The position numbers and the translations under genes were made by a program. Below are positions 9,748 to 17,873 of a DNA stretch of 64,000 nucleotides, one piece after another. Where the stretch lies: contig NZ_BKZW01000001.1 in assembly GCF_008974265.1 (NCBI RefSeq), forward strand, positions 2,852,001 to 2,916,000. Reading direction: 5' to 3'. The notes beneath the pieces are model-generated. The model was not told the origin of the DNA. It saw only the letters and a program-made list of their open reading frames with translations, and ran no database searches. Numbering within the stretch: position 1 is the stretch's first letter; every line of letters starts with the position of its first letter. Origin of the DNA: Dictyobacter vulcani (GTDB lineage: Bacteria > Chloroflexota > Ktedonobacteria > Ktedonobacterales > Ktedonobacteraceae).

Positions 9748-10224
9748 ATGGTATACGATATGCTCAAGATGTGTGTCAGCCTTTGCTTTAATATTATAAA
9801 TATATGCTTCGGTGGAAAATTGCCTCCATTTGGCAGTGCCGCAGTCATAGTTGAAGATAATGAACAGTATCTGGTGGTCGAATTACCACGTAAACGCCTG
9901 ACTTTGCCAGGTGGTTTTATGAACTGGCGGGAAAATCCACAGCAAGCAGCAGAGCGCGAAGGCAAAGAAGAAACAGGGCTCACCCTGAAAGCAGGAAACC
10001 TGATTAGTTTTTATTCATGTCCCAGTACGAGTTGGTGGAATATGAGTAATCTAAGTTTCGTCTTTGAAGCGAAAGTAGTTGGTGGTCAACTGCGCAAAAA
10101 CATGGAAGGTCACCCGCGTTGGGTTACAGAAGAAGAACTACGGCAACGCCTGGATAAACATACCTTAAGCATTTTTGAGGATTACCAGGAGTATCGTCTA
10201 AAAAAAAACATCCATGCAGCCTGA
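9748..10224 (+). CDS. Nudix hydrolase
   Basis: Hydrolyses a nucleoside diphosphate linked to another moiety; the substrate cannot be told from the sequence. The Nudix box reads GGFMNWRENPQQAAEREGKE then ETGL, matching GX5EX7REUXEEXGU except that Gly replaces the usual hydrophobic U after RE. The catalytic glutamates are present. A possible upstream ATG at 9724 lies before the AGGAGG (9734-9739), so the ATG at 9748, eight bases after it, is preferred. The N-terminal 25 residues before the fold are hydrophobic and could be a membrane-associating helix. It stands alone. Confidence 0.85.
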   Translation: MVYDMLKMCVSLCFNIINICFGGKLPPFGSAAVIVEDNEQYLVVELPRKRLTLPGGFMNWRENPQQAAEREGKEETGLTLKAGNLISFYSCPSTSWWNMSNLSFVFEAKVVGGQLRKNMEGHPRWVTEEELRQRLDKHTLSIFEDYQEYRLKKNIHAA

Positions 10225-10261
10225 TGACCGCTAATTGAATTCATTCCTGTGTTTCCAGTGG

Positions 10262-10308
10262 GTGAGCGACGTTCACAATTATAGTGCACATGTGTGAGCG
10301 ACGTTCAC
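10262..10308. repeat. Pair of 15-bp near-palindromic sites
   Basis: GTGAGCGACGTTCAC occurs at 10262-10276 and again at 10294-10308, with start points 32 bp apart (about three helical turns). Its reverse complement differs by one base from GTGAACGTCACTCAC at 5659-5673. Paired near-palindromes with same-face spacing suggest an operator; the cognate protein is unknown. Confidence 0.5.
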
Positions 10309-10488
10309 TTTTATTTTTGGTGCGCAGTTTGAATTTAGGGGGCAACATGGAAAGAATAGATCAAAAAATAAAAGCACCTGTAATATATTATTGACGCATG
10401 AAATCATAAAAGATATGCTGTATACAATGTGTTAGTATATCTTTATTTATTGAAATGCATAAGATTATATTTACTGCTGGTATAGAAA

Positions 10489-10932
10489 ATGGACATGACC
10501 TGGCGTGAACTCCTGGGAAAGATTGTCAGTGATCCCCAGGAGCAACAACGAATCATAGAAACACTGAATATTAATGCTATGACATTACGTCGCTGGATTA
10601 GTGGAGAAACCAATCCGCGTCCACAAAATTTACGTTTATTGTTGAACACCTTACCGCATGCGCATAGAGAATTAATAGACCTGCTGGCCGTAGAATTTCC
10701 TTTTATAATTAAAAATGACGCCTATAGAGAAGAGCAGGTCTTCTGCATTCCAGCTGAATTCTATGAACAGGTGATGAGCGCCTATGTTAATGTCTCGCAA
10801 CACCTGCGTTCCGCCACGATCAGCAACCTGATCTTGCAGCAGATGCTTAAGCATCTGGATACCAATCAGGATGGGATGCTGGTCTCGATTGCCCAATGTG
10901 TACCACCGGTTGCTGGGCCAAAAGATTCGTAG
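10489..10932 (+). CDS. HTH regulator, N-terminal part of a frameshifted gene
   Basis: An N-terminal helix-turn-helix (about residues 3-65, with TLRRWISGETNPRPQNL in the recognition region) is followed by the start of a sensor domain. The frame ends at 10932, but its natural continuation lies in the +1 frame from about 10890-10925 onward (next feature). The intact gene at 24033-25253 has the same layout: HTH, then LRRL/LRQL-like helix, then a GAF-like domain. The sequence therefore looks like one ancestral gene broken by a single-base insertion or a sequencing error. As it stands the product would lack its sensor domain. Confidence 0.6.
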   Translation: MDMTWRELLGKIVSDPQEQQRIIETLNINAMTLRRWISGETNPRPQNLRLLLNTLPHAHRELIDLLAVEFPFIIKNDAYREEQVFCIPAEFYEQVMSAYVNVSQHLRSATISNLILQQMLKHLDTNQDGMLVSIAQCVPPVAGPKDS

Positions 10933-11503
10933 CCTGCGTATTGTTTCGGGTCGAGGAACAAGTCCTTTAAATTCTTACGTAGAGTATCATTCGCAATTCA
11001 TCGGTGCCGAATCACTGGTCGGCTACGCCGTCTCATCAGGCCACCTGACCGCTCTACAAAGCCGGGTAGAAATCGTAAACACCTTTCCAAACGACCAGAT
11101 GAATAAGATCCAAAGTGCCGTCGCTGCCCCCATTGTTCTGGGGGATCAGACCGTTGGTGGTATCTATATTGCCAGTACCCGAGAAGATTATTTTACATCC
11201 TCCATGCGCACCCTCATTCAAAAATATGTGGAATTGTTGTGTCTGGCCTTTGAGAAAGATGAATTTTATCGTTTGAGTGAGATCGCCCTGGGTGTTATGC
11301 CCCGGCGCAGCTACCAGCTGCCGTATCTGGTGAGTTTTCAGCGGCGTGTCATGCAGCAAATCATGCAGGCGGCCAATGAACAACGCATTATGACGCGCAT
11401 CCAGGCCGAAAAAGTAGCCTGGCAACAAATCGAGGAAGATTTGTTGCAGCACATCTCTCCCTATTCTGAAGTTGATAACCAGCTGGATTTCAGTGCTCAG
11501 TAG
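10871..11503 (+). CDS. GAF-like sensor domain, C-terminal part of the frameshifted HTH regulator
   Basis: The sequence resembles the C-terminal half of the protein at 24033-25253. It has a sensor core with SLVGYAVSSG, AVAAPIVLGDQTVGGIYIAS and a final helical region of about 60 residues. No ribosome-binding site or plausible initiation region is seen for an independent start near 10871, and the first ~20 codons are not protein-like in comparison with the paralogue. This supports it being the out-of-frame remainder of the gene starting at 10489. The true function would be ligand-modulated transcription control. Confidence 0.5.
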   Translation: MGCWSRLPNVYHRLLGQKIRSLRIVSGRGTSPLNSYVEYHSQFIGAESLVGYAVSSGHLTALQSRVEIVNTFPNDQMNKIQSAVAAPIVLGDQTVGGIYIASTREDYFTSSMRTLIQKYVELLCLAFEKDEFYRLSEIALGVMPRRSYQLPYLVSFQRRVMQQIMQAANEQRIMTRIQAEKVAWQQIEEDLLQHISPYSEVDNQLDFSAQ

Positions 11504-11518
11504 CCGCCCAAAAATAAT

Positions 11519-11554
11519 GTCAGGCACACCGAACTTGTTACTCGGTATGCCTGA
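11519..11554 (+). terminator. Hairpin after the split regulator gene
   Basis: GTCAGGCA (11519-11526) pairs with TGCCTGAC (11547-11554) and an inner ACCGA/TCGGT stem. It begins 16 bases after the stop but has no T run, so termination is only likely. Confidence 0.5.
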
Positions 11555-11926
11555 CTATAATAACGGCGCGGTGCGCTGGTATCGGCCGATGCCATTAAAA
11601 AATGGGGATGAGTAAAAAGCAACGGAGACGATGGTTCAAACAAGTAATGACAAAGTAGTAATTGCCTCTTCCCCCAACCCTCACCGAAAGTATAACATGC
11701 ACTCTTCCCCAAGATCTATATATTCCCGATATATTTATCCTTAACTTTTTGAGTATTTATAAGTTGTAATGATCTAAAATATAGTTAAAGTTATTCCATG
11801 TTTTGTCATTTTTGTGTATGGTGTTTTGTGGTACTTCACTATGCAGAAGTATTATGAGGAGCTATTCATTCAGGCACACATTTTGTATGACGATCAATTC
11901 ATAGTCCAGCTATCCATCTATCTATT

Positions 11927-11970
11927 ACTTTGTCAGGCTCCATTGGAAAGGTTCGCCCGCTACGCAGGCG
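11927..11970. repeat. Partial copy of the dispersed repeat found at 27570-27843
   Basis: From ACTTTGTCAGGCTCCATTGG through a CCCGCTACGCAGGCG hairpin, this 44-bp stretch closely matches the first 43 bp of the second repeat copy at 27712. The rest of that repeat is absent. The remainder of the 11504-11988 gap is AT-rich and holds no gene I can support. Confidence 0.6.
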
Positions 11971-11988
11971 TGAGGTGAGGGTGATATT

Positions 11989-12642
11989 TTAAGCCTCGGT
12001 GATCTCGTCATGGCTGCCCTCATGCTGGACAGTCCAGACTGTGAGCGCGATATAGAAGATGCAGACAGTCACCAGCAGTACCGCGGAAGAGAAAACATCC
12101 GCCAGAAAGTATGCCAGCGCCAGCAGCAGGATCGCAAAGCCGATTTGAGTCCAGCCCCAGATGGTATTGATATGCCTGATCATCTGTCGATAGGTGGCAC
12201 TCTCATGCCAGTAGTCCGTGTAGTCCGCCATGTGATCGGCCGTCTGCGTATGGCAATAGCGATCAACATAAAAGAACAGGGGCATTGGCAGGAAGCGTGT
12301 GAGCAACGTAAGGATGCCGAGGATAGCGATTGGCAAACTGACAGAGAGTCCGACCAGCAGGAGTGTTGAGCCATTTTGAATGAAATCACTGATAAAGATC
12401 CAGAGCAACACATAGAGCGAAAGCACACCAATCAGATCCAGGATGCGCTGCCGGTTGAACTGCCAGAGCATATAGCCCGCGGGTAGTAGCGCAACCAATG
12501 CCAGAGCCAGTGGAGCATGAAGGCGAGCGCTAATGAACTGATAGAGCATATAAGGGAAGACCACATCAACCGCGATGTTCTGGAGAATATGACTGGGTAT
12601 CATGTTGGAAAAATCAAGGCGACGAGAGGAACTCTGTCTCAT
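11989..12642 (-). CDS. Multi-pass membrane protein (VC0807-like)
   Basis: About 217 residues with five or six membrane segments and a soluble-looking stretch around residues 135-165 containing several His, Tyr and Asp residues (DRYCHTQTADHMADYTDYW). The pattern resembles the VC0807 group of uncharacterised membrane proteins; this is a weak match by eye. The frame extends upstream, but the ATG at 12642 is preceded by AAGGAG about 11 bases away and begins just before the first membrane segment. It is divergent from the TspO-like gene. No catalytic function is evident. Confidence 0.6.
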   Translation of the reverse strand: MRQSSSRRLDFSNMIPSHILQNIAVDVVFPYMLYQFISARLHAPLALALVALLPAGYMLWQFNRQRILDLIGVLSLYVLLWIFISDFIQNGSTLLLVGLSVSLPIAILGILTLLTRFLPMPLFFYVDRYCHTQTADHMADYTDYWHESATYRQMIRHINTIWGWTQIGFAILLLALAYFLADVFSSAVLLVTVCIFYIALTVWTVQHEGSHDEITEA

Positions 12643-12840
12643 AATTACGTGGACTCCTTTATATGGATAGAACGAACAATAGATCTCGATAGTTTCATAC
12701 AAACTATGTATCTTGTTTTTCGTAAAAGCTATACGATCTGGCATTCTCATGCATCAAGAAGAGAGGAGAGGTGAAAAGCTTCATTAAATGCCCAGCTTTT
12801 CTGAAAAAGTGGAGTTGGATCTGTTAGAAGGAGTGAGCAC

Positions 12841-13638
12841 ATGCCAAAAGATCTTATACGGCAGATAATTACGGTCATTGCGACCATCGTCACCATCGTC
12901 CTGAATGTGTTCAGCAGTAATATTTTTGGAAAGAGCGTTGGAGAGATCTCGCGAAAGCATCCTGTGCCGATTACACCGGCAAACTACGCATTCTCTATCT
13001 GGGGACTCATCTATCTCGGGTTGATTGCCTTTGCCATCTATCAGGCTCTACCCGCGCAACGCAGCAATCCACGTCTGCGCCGGATCGGTTACTGGTATGT
13101 CCTGAGTTGTATTGGCAACATTGCCTGGGAGGTTGTCTGGCTGAATGAGCAGATCAACCTGAGCATCCTGATGATTGGAATCATCCTGGTTGCCTTGTTG
13201 ATCCTTTATATTCGCGCACACATCAATCGCGAACATGTCTCAACAGCTGAAAGCTGGTGTGTCAACGCACCCTTTGGCATTTATCTGGGCTGGGTCACTG
13301 TGGCCAGTATCGTCAATATGGCCGTTGTGCTGGCCAATGTGGGTTGGAATGGCTTTGGGATTAGCCCGACCATCTGGACCGTGTTGCTCTTATTGATCGG
13401 AACCGCCATCGCCGTCTATGTTGGTCTGAGCAATGTTGACATGGCTTATCTGGCCGTGATCATCTGGGCCTTCACCGCCATCCTCTTTAAAAACAGCGGC
13501 ACCCCTGCCATTGCCATTACCGCCGCCGTCATGAGCGTCATTGCTCTGATCACAATCGTAGTCATTGCATTACGCAGAGCAAACATCCTCCGTCGCATTG
13601 GCACACCGGTCTACTCATCAGCAGAAATCCATCAGTAA
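12841..13638 (+). CDS. TspO/MBR-related tryptophan-rich membrane protein
   Basis: A 265-residue protein with about eight membrane segments. The signature PITPANYAFSIWGLIYLGL near residue 45, and the WEVVWLNEQ and YLGWVTVASIVN segments, match long TspO/MBR-related tryptophan-rich proteins. Members of this family bind tetrapyrroles or related ligands; the function of the long bacterial version is not settled. The ATG follows GAAGGAGTGAGCAC, a good ribosome-binding site. It stands alone and is divergent from the VC0807-like gene. Confidence 0.75.
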   Translation: MPKDLIRQIITVIATIVTIVLNVFSSNIFGKSVGEISRKHPVPITPANYAFSIWGLIYLGLIAFAIYQALPAQRSNPRLRRIGYWYVLSCIGNIAWEVVWLNEQINLSILMIGIILVALLILYIRAHINREHVSTAESWCVNAPFGIYLGWVTVASIVNMAVVLANVGWNGFGISPTIWTVLLLLIGTAIAVYVGLSNVDMAYLAVIIWAFTAILFKNSGTPAIAITAAVMSVIALITIVVIALRRANILRRIGTPVYSSAEIHQ

Positions 13639-13662
13639 CGTCCTCTGGTCGCCAGCCAGAAA

Positions 13663-13699
13663 CGCCTGGAGCAAAAACTGAGCAATGATTGTTCCAGGC
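13663..13699 (+). terminator. Hairpin downstream of the TspO-like gene
   Basis: GCCTGGAGCAA (13663-13673) pairs with TTGTTCCAGGC (13689-13699) with one G-T pair; it lies 24 bases after the stop. No T run follows. Confidence 0.45.
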
Positions 13700-13928
13700 A
13701 CCATTTATAGCTTATGGTCGCGTCAAATACAGTGTATAATAAGACCTATCTGCCAGCGTTTACTTTATGAAACACGTAGGAACCGGATAGCATATGTTAG
13801 TTTATTTTTGCCATCATGATGGTAGAGAGACAAAAAATCGAAATATGCATATTTTTATTTGCTTATAGACCATCATCAGCATAAACCATGGATGAAATGT
13901 AATAAAATTTATTTTGTAGGAGAAATGC

Positions 13929-14270
13929 ATGAAGCGTTGTCCATCTTGTACTTACGAGAATGCCGCAATCAGTACGTACTGTGAACGTTGCGGTTTCCTG
14001 TTAGATGCTAATTCTATCGATTATACCGTCCCCGCTCAATCGATATATAACACCGTCAATGAAGAGGTGTCCCCACCGCCACCACCGCATTCCGCGCCAT
14101 CATTTCATACGAGTGGAGTGGAAAACAACTATTATGCTGCTCCGCAAAGCAGCGCTTACCAGATGGATGGGCCTGCATATGCCTATGCGCCCACGAGTTA
14201 TGCGCCCCATGTCGGCAGCTATTCCCCCCTGCAATCTCCCGACGACGTACTATTGGGGGGAGCATTGTAA
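13929..14270 (+). CDS. Zinc-ribbon protein, N-terminal part of a gene that changes frame at a G6 run
   Basis: Starts with a zinc ribbon (CPSC at residues 4-7 and CERC at 18-21) followed by a Pro/Ser/Tyr-rich linker. In this frame the protein stops after LLGGAL. The -1 frame from 14261 continues straight into a membrane protein, giving the layout zinc ribbon, linker, membrane helices that is typical of this type of bacterial protein. The shift falls on G GGG GGA (14255-14261), which is phased exactly as a -1 slippery heptamer. Alternatives are a mutation or a miscounted homopolymer. The start follows GTAGGAGAAATGC, a good ribosome-binding site. Confidence 0.65.
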   Translation: MKRCPSCTYENAAISTYCERCGFLLDANSIDYTVPAQSIYNTVNEEVSPPPPPHSAPSFHTSGVENNYYAAPQSSAYQMDGPAYAYAPTSYAPHVGSYSPLQSPDDVLLGGAL

Positions 14271-14359
14271 GTAGCATCTTATATCTCTGGGGCCTGGTCT
14301 GGGCTGTCCTGGGCTTTTTTGGTACTTATTCAAAGGATCTGAATGAAGGTTTTCTTGGC

Positions 14360-14626
14360 TTGATCATCTTTGGTGGATTATTGTTAGGCCTGGTGATTCT
14401 GGTTTTGCTGCTTATTTTGTATAAAGAGCCCAGACTTAAAACTGGCTGGCGCGTAATTGGGTCCCTGGGTGTCACTGTCCTTGGTTTTTTTGCCCTCTTT
14501 ATTGGTGAAGCCCTATTCATGACTCATAAATATCCTACAGCGATCGAGAGCCATATGCAGAACTACTACCTGGGCATTCCACTTGGTATTTATGGACTGG
14601 CAATGGCGGTCGTGGCCTTTCTCTAA
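14360..14626 (+). CDS. Membrane domain, C-terminal part of the zinc-ribbon gene in the -1 frame
   Basis: The frame is open from 14261 onward and encodes, from 14276, ILYLWGLVWAVLGFFGTYSK, then two or three further membrane segments ending VVAFL. The annotated ATG at 14360 lies within a membrane segment and lacks a clear ribosome-binding site, so independent translation is unlikely. It is more probably reached by frameshifting from the gene at 13929 or is part of a broken gene. Confidence 0.5.
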   Translation: MIIFGGLLLGLVILVLLLILYKEPRLKTGWRVIGSLGVTVLGFFALFIGEALFMTHKYPTAIESHMQNYYLGIPLGIYGLAMAVVAFL

Positions 14627-14660
14627 ATGAGCATCAATCCTGCTCCATACAACTTCCCCG

Positions 14661-14690
14661 CGCAGAAGCACTCTCGCTAGTGCTTCTGCG
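14661..14690. terminator. Hairpin after the zinc-ribbon membrane gene
   Basis: A perfect inverted repeat, CGCAGAAGCACT (14661-14672) and AGTGCTTCTGCG (14679-14690). There is no T run on the plus strand. The rest of the 14627-15028 gap presumably contains the sigma-factor promoter but shows no other structure. Confidence 0.5.
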
Positions 14691-15028
14691 TAAAAATCCA
14701 CACAGCTTGAAATATCTTCAGCTTTACTGCAATAACCTTTCGATTCTTAAATGGACCTGGCTCCAGCAATGATGACTATTTTTGGTGTTTTTCAAGCCGG
14801 GCTAGCCGTGACCGAGCAGTTTTTCTATTAAAATAGCACGCATAAATCCTATACTTCTACTTCACACCCCTCTTTGGCATGCTTCTTGCAAATAACAGAT
14901 AGTGAGAGAGTATTCGGAAAGAACACCGGCATTAAACTTGTAGCTGGAACGTTTTCTTTGGAGTTTTAGCATACACCCTACCCCATAAACATGCAGGTCT
15001 GGTGTATGAGAAGAAGGAGTTAGGTGGC

Positions 15029-16036
15029 ATGGCGGCAAAAACAATCAAAGCAACACAGCAGATACCGTCCTCAGTTTCTGGAAAAGTCGAAAAGAAACGC
15101 CGGACAAAAGAGGTTGTCTTTGATGAGGCTCCCTTAGAAGATGAAAAAGATTTCTACTATGACTGTGATGAAGAACTACAAGAGGTAGAAGAAGATCAGC
15201 GGATGGCGGTAGATGATGCCGTAAAACAATATTTAAAAGAAATTGGTATGTATCCACTCCTAAACTCAGAGCAGGAACTACAACTGGCCGAGCGTGTCTC
15301 ACGGGGAGACCTGCGGGCGCGCCAGCACTTAATTGAGGCAAATTTGCGCCTGGTGGTAAGTATTGCGAAGCGTTATTCAAACCAGGGACTACCCCTCTTA
15401 GATTTAATCCAGGAAGGCAATATTGGTTTGATGCGTGCCACCCAGAAATTTGATTATCAGCGTGGTTTTCGCTTCAGCACCTATGCGACCTGGTGGATAC
15501 GGCAGGCGATCAGTCGAGCCATCGCGGAACACTCGCGCAGCATTCATATTCCAGTCCATGTTGTCGAACTTATTTATAAAATCAAGCGCATCGCCCGCCG
15601 CATGTATCAGGACCAGGGTATTGAGCCCTTGCCTGAACAGATCGCCCTTGAAATGGGATTACCACGCGAGCGCATCGTAGAATTATTGAATGCAGCCGAG
15701 CAGCCGATCTCCCTGGATGCGCCAATGGCTGACGACGAAGAATATCATCTCGCCGATGCTATTGAGAATACGAATACCGCAGCGCCGGTTGATCAGACAG
15801 CGAATCAGTTGCTTCAGGCTCAGATCGAGCAAGCGCTGACCGTATTGAGTCCTCGCGAACGCACCATTATTGAAATGCGTTACGGCCTCAAAGAAGGCCA
15901 CTCCCTCTCATTGGACGAAGTCGGCACCATTTTCCGCCTGACCCGTGAACGGATACGCCAGATCGAAGTTAAAGCCCTGCGTAAACTCCGTTATCCAGAA
16001 CGCTACGAAGGCGTACGTGAACTGGCACGAGCCTGA
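15029..16036 (+). CDS. RNA polymerase sigma factor, sigma-70 group 1/2 (RpoD/SigA-like)
   Basis: Directs RNA polymerase to -10/-35 promoters. After an acidic N-terminus come region 1.2 ([16 protein letters not shown]), region 2 ([40 protein letters not shown]), region 3 and region 4 ([34 protein letters not shown]). At 335 aa it lacks the long region 1.1 of proteobacterial RpoD. The ATG at 15029, nine bases after AAGGAG, is preferred over one at 15002. I cannot say whether it is the housekeeping factor or a paralogue, since such genomes often carry several. A hairpin at 16101-16130 follows. Confidence 0.9.
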   Translation: MAAKTIKATQQIPSSVSGKVEKKRRTKEVVFDEAPLEDEKDFYYDCDEELQEVEEDQRMAVDDAVKQYLKEIGMYPLLNSEQELQLAERVSRGDLRARQHLIEANLRLVVSIAKRYSNQGLPLLDLIQEGNIGLMRATQKFDYQRGFRFSTYATWWIRQAISRAIAEHSRSIHIPVHVVELIYKIKRIARRMYQDQGIEPLPEQIALEMGLPRERIVELLNAAEQPISLDAPMADDEEYHLADAIENTNTAAPVDQTANQLLQAQIEQALTVLSPRERTIIEMRYGLKEGHSLSLDEVGTIFRLTRERIRQIEVKALRKLRYPERYEGVRELARA

Positions 16037-16100
16037 GTACGTACCAGCCGAACAGAAACATCTTATAGAACAATCAAATAATTTCTTAAGTACAGCTATG

Positions 16101-16130
16101 GAGAGGCCGGGAAACATTTCCTGGTCTCTC
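16101..16130 (+). terminator. Hairpin after the sigma-factor gene
   Basis: GAGAGGCC (16101-16108) pairs with GGTCTCTC (16123-16130); it lies 64 bases after the stop and is followed by TCTGCATCTT. Confidence 0.5.
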
Positions 16131-16259
16131 TCTGCATCTTAAATGGTTACAGCCTGTAATTCTTCCGTGCACATATATATATAACCGTATAGATATTGCA
16201 TTTCTTAAGTGGCTTATACTGATGGAAAAGTACTACTTGTGGAATGGGATGATGTGGAC

Positions 16260-17723
16260 ATGGAAGGCAGCAGCAGTTTTACGCAACTTTTTTTCAAGCG
16301 CTTACGTCTGGGGCTGGACAAGCGCAGTCAGGCGATCAGCATCTTTTTAGATGATGGTAAAAAGAAAAACGCCATTCCTGTGCTCGACGGTGTACGAGCA
16401 ATTGCCTGTCTGGCAATTATTACATTTCATATGAACCTGCTGGCGCGTTTCTCTAATATGTGGAATCCGCCACTGGACATAATCGGAGCATTTTTCAGTG
16501 CTACCGTACTCTTTGGTGAATCCGGAGTCATCCTCTTTTTTGTCCTCTCAGGCTTCTTGCTTTTCCTGCCCTATGCACGTTCAATGTTATTTGACAATCC
16601 ATGGCCATCCGTCCCGCGATTTTATGTGCGCCGTGTGTTACGTATTGTGCCAGGTTACTATGTAGCTTTGCTATTGATGCTCATTTTTCTTGCTCCCGAG
16701 TATTTTCAGTTTGACCACTGGTATCATATCTGGCTCTTTGTCACCTTTCGGATGGATTTCCCCCCCACCTTTCAAAAGCTCAACGCACCATTCTGGACAC
16801 TGGCACTGGAATTCCAATACTACATGGTACTGCCCTTAATAGCCTGGGGAATGGGATTCCTGGTAAGGCGGGGCAGTCTCATCTGGCGGCTCGTAAAGTT
16901 GATCCTTTGCTTATTCGCTCTGGTCGGTTGGGGAATAGGAACCCGCTACTGGGCAACATTCATGCCCGATGGAGGCGCTTTGAGCCTCTTCTTATCGCCG
17001 GAAGCGATGGCCGTGCTACGGCTCTATATCTATGGAACGATCGGCAAATACTTTGAAGTCTTCGCCATCGGAATGCTGGTTTCAACCCTCTATGTCTATG
17101 GTAAGCACATATCTGTCGGTGAGCATTTTGCTGTTAACATGCGTCGCTGTAGTCCCTTGATCTTTCTTAGCGGACTGGGATTACTGGGTTTTATCAGCCT
17201 CTGGCACTTCTACCTGCTCTTTCCTGGCAAGACCCTGAACTTCTTCGATCCTTATCAGGCCTTCCTGACAAACTATAAAGACATGTACCAGCCGCTGGGT
17301 TATGCCATCAGTTATGGTCTGTGTATCCTGGCCCTTGTCTATGCAGGACCCAGGCTCAGGCGACCATTTGAATGGAATCCTCTACGCTGGGTAGGCTTGA
17401 TTTCGTATAGCTTGTATATGTGGCACTATCCGATCATCTTATTTTTCCTGAGCACCTTTCTTCCGAAATTTCAGGCGCTCAACTGGAATCAGCCAACGAA
17501 ATACCTCATCTTCTGGTTGTGGATTTTATTGACTGCCTTTCCATTGTCGATAGTGCTATACAGGGTCATTGAAGTACCAGGTATACGCTTTGGCGAAAAG
17601 ATCTGCCAGAGATTAGAAGGGTACCAGAAGCGTGCAGAAAGCCAGACCCCGATCGAAGAAGAACTTTCCCACGCAGTCCCGGTAGCACTAGAAAGCAAGA
17701 CGAGCGTTAGCAAAAGAGACTGA
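16260..17723 (+). CDS. Acyltransferase 3 family membrane protein (OafA/YrhL type)
   Basis: Integral membrane acyltransferase expected to transfer acyl groups to a cell-surface glycan or other exported substrate. It has the family opening LDGVRAIACLAIITFHMN with the catalytic-type His, the GVILFFVLSGFLL motif, FYVRRVLRIVPGYYV, and about ten membrane helices ending with SLYMWHYPIILF. About 487 residues. The start is uncertain: ATG at 16260 or GTG at 16209, neither with a strong ribosome-binding site. The substrate cannot be inferred; no glycan genes are adjacent. Confidence 0.85.
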   Translation: MEGSSSFTQLFFKRLRLGLDKRSQAISIFLDDGKKKNAIPVLDGVRAIACLAIITFHMNLLARFSNMWNPPLDIIGAFFSATVLFGESGVILFFVLSGFLLFLPYARSMLFDNPWPSVPRFYVRRVLRIVPGYYVALLLMLIFLAPEYFQFDHWYHIWLFVTFRMDFPPTFQKLNAPFWTLALEFQYYMVLPLIAWGMGFLVRRGSLIWRLVKLILCLFALVGWGIGTRYWATFMPDGGALSLFLSPEAMAVLRLYIYGTIGKYFEVFAIGMLVSTLYVYGKHISVGEHFAVNMRRCSPLIFLSGLGLLGFISLWHFYLLFPGKTLNFFDPYQAFLTNYKDMYQPLGYAISYGLCILALVYAGPRLRRPFEWNPLRWVGLISYSLYMWHYPIILFFLSTFLPKFQALNWNQPTKYLIFWLWILLTAFPLSIVLYRVIEVPGIRFGEKICQRLEGYQKRAESQTPIEEELSHAVPVALESKTSVSKRD

Positions 17724-17758
17724 GGGAGGACGAATGAAACAGAGGGAGAGGATATCAG

Positions 17759-17782
17759 GAAGACCGCGTCATTGCGGTCTTC
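17759..17782. terminator. Hairpin between convergent genes
   Basis: GAAGACCGC (17759-17767) and GCGGTCTTC (17774-17782) form a perfect stem between the convergent acyltransferase and ligase genes. No clear T run on either side. Confidence 0.5.
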
Positions 17783-17873
17783 TATCATAGCGTCTTCATT
17801 ATCCTTATCAGAACAATTTATTATAGTGCTTCCTTTTGAACACAATTCTCGAACAGGTAGAGCGTATGGGAAC

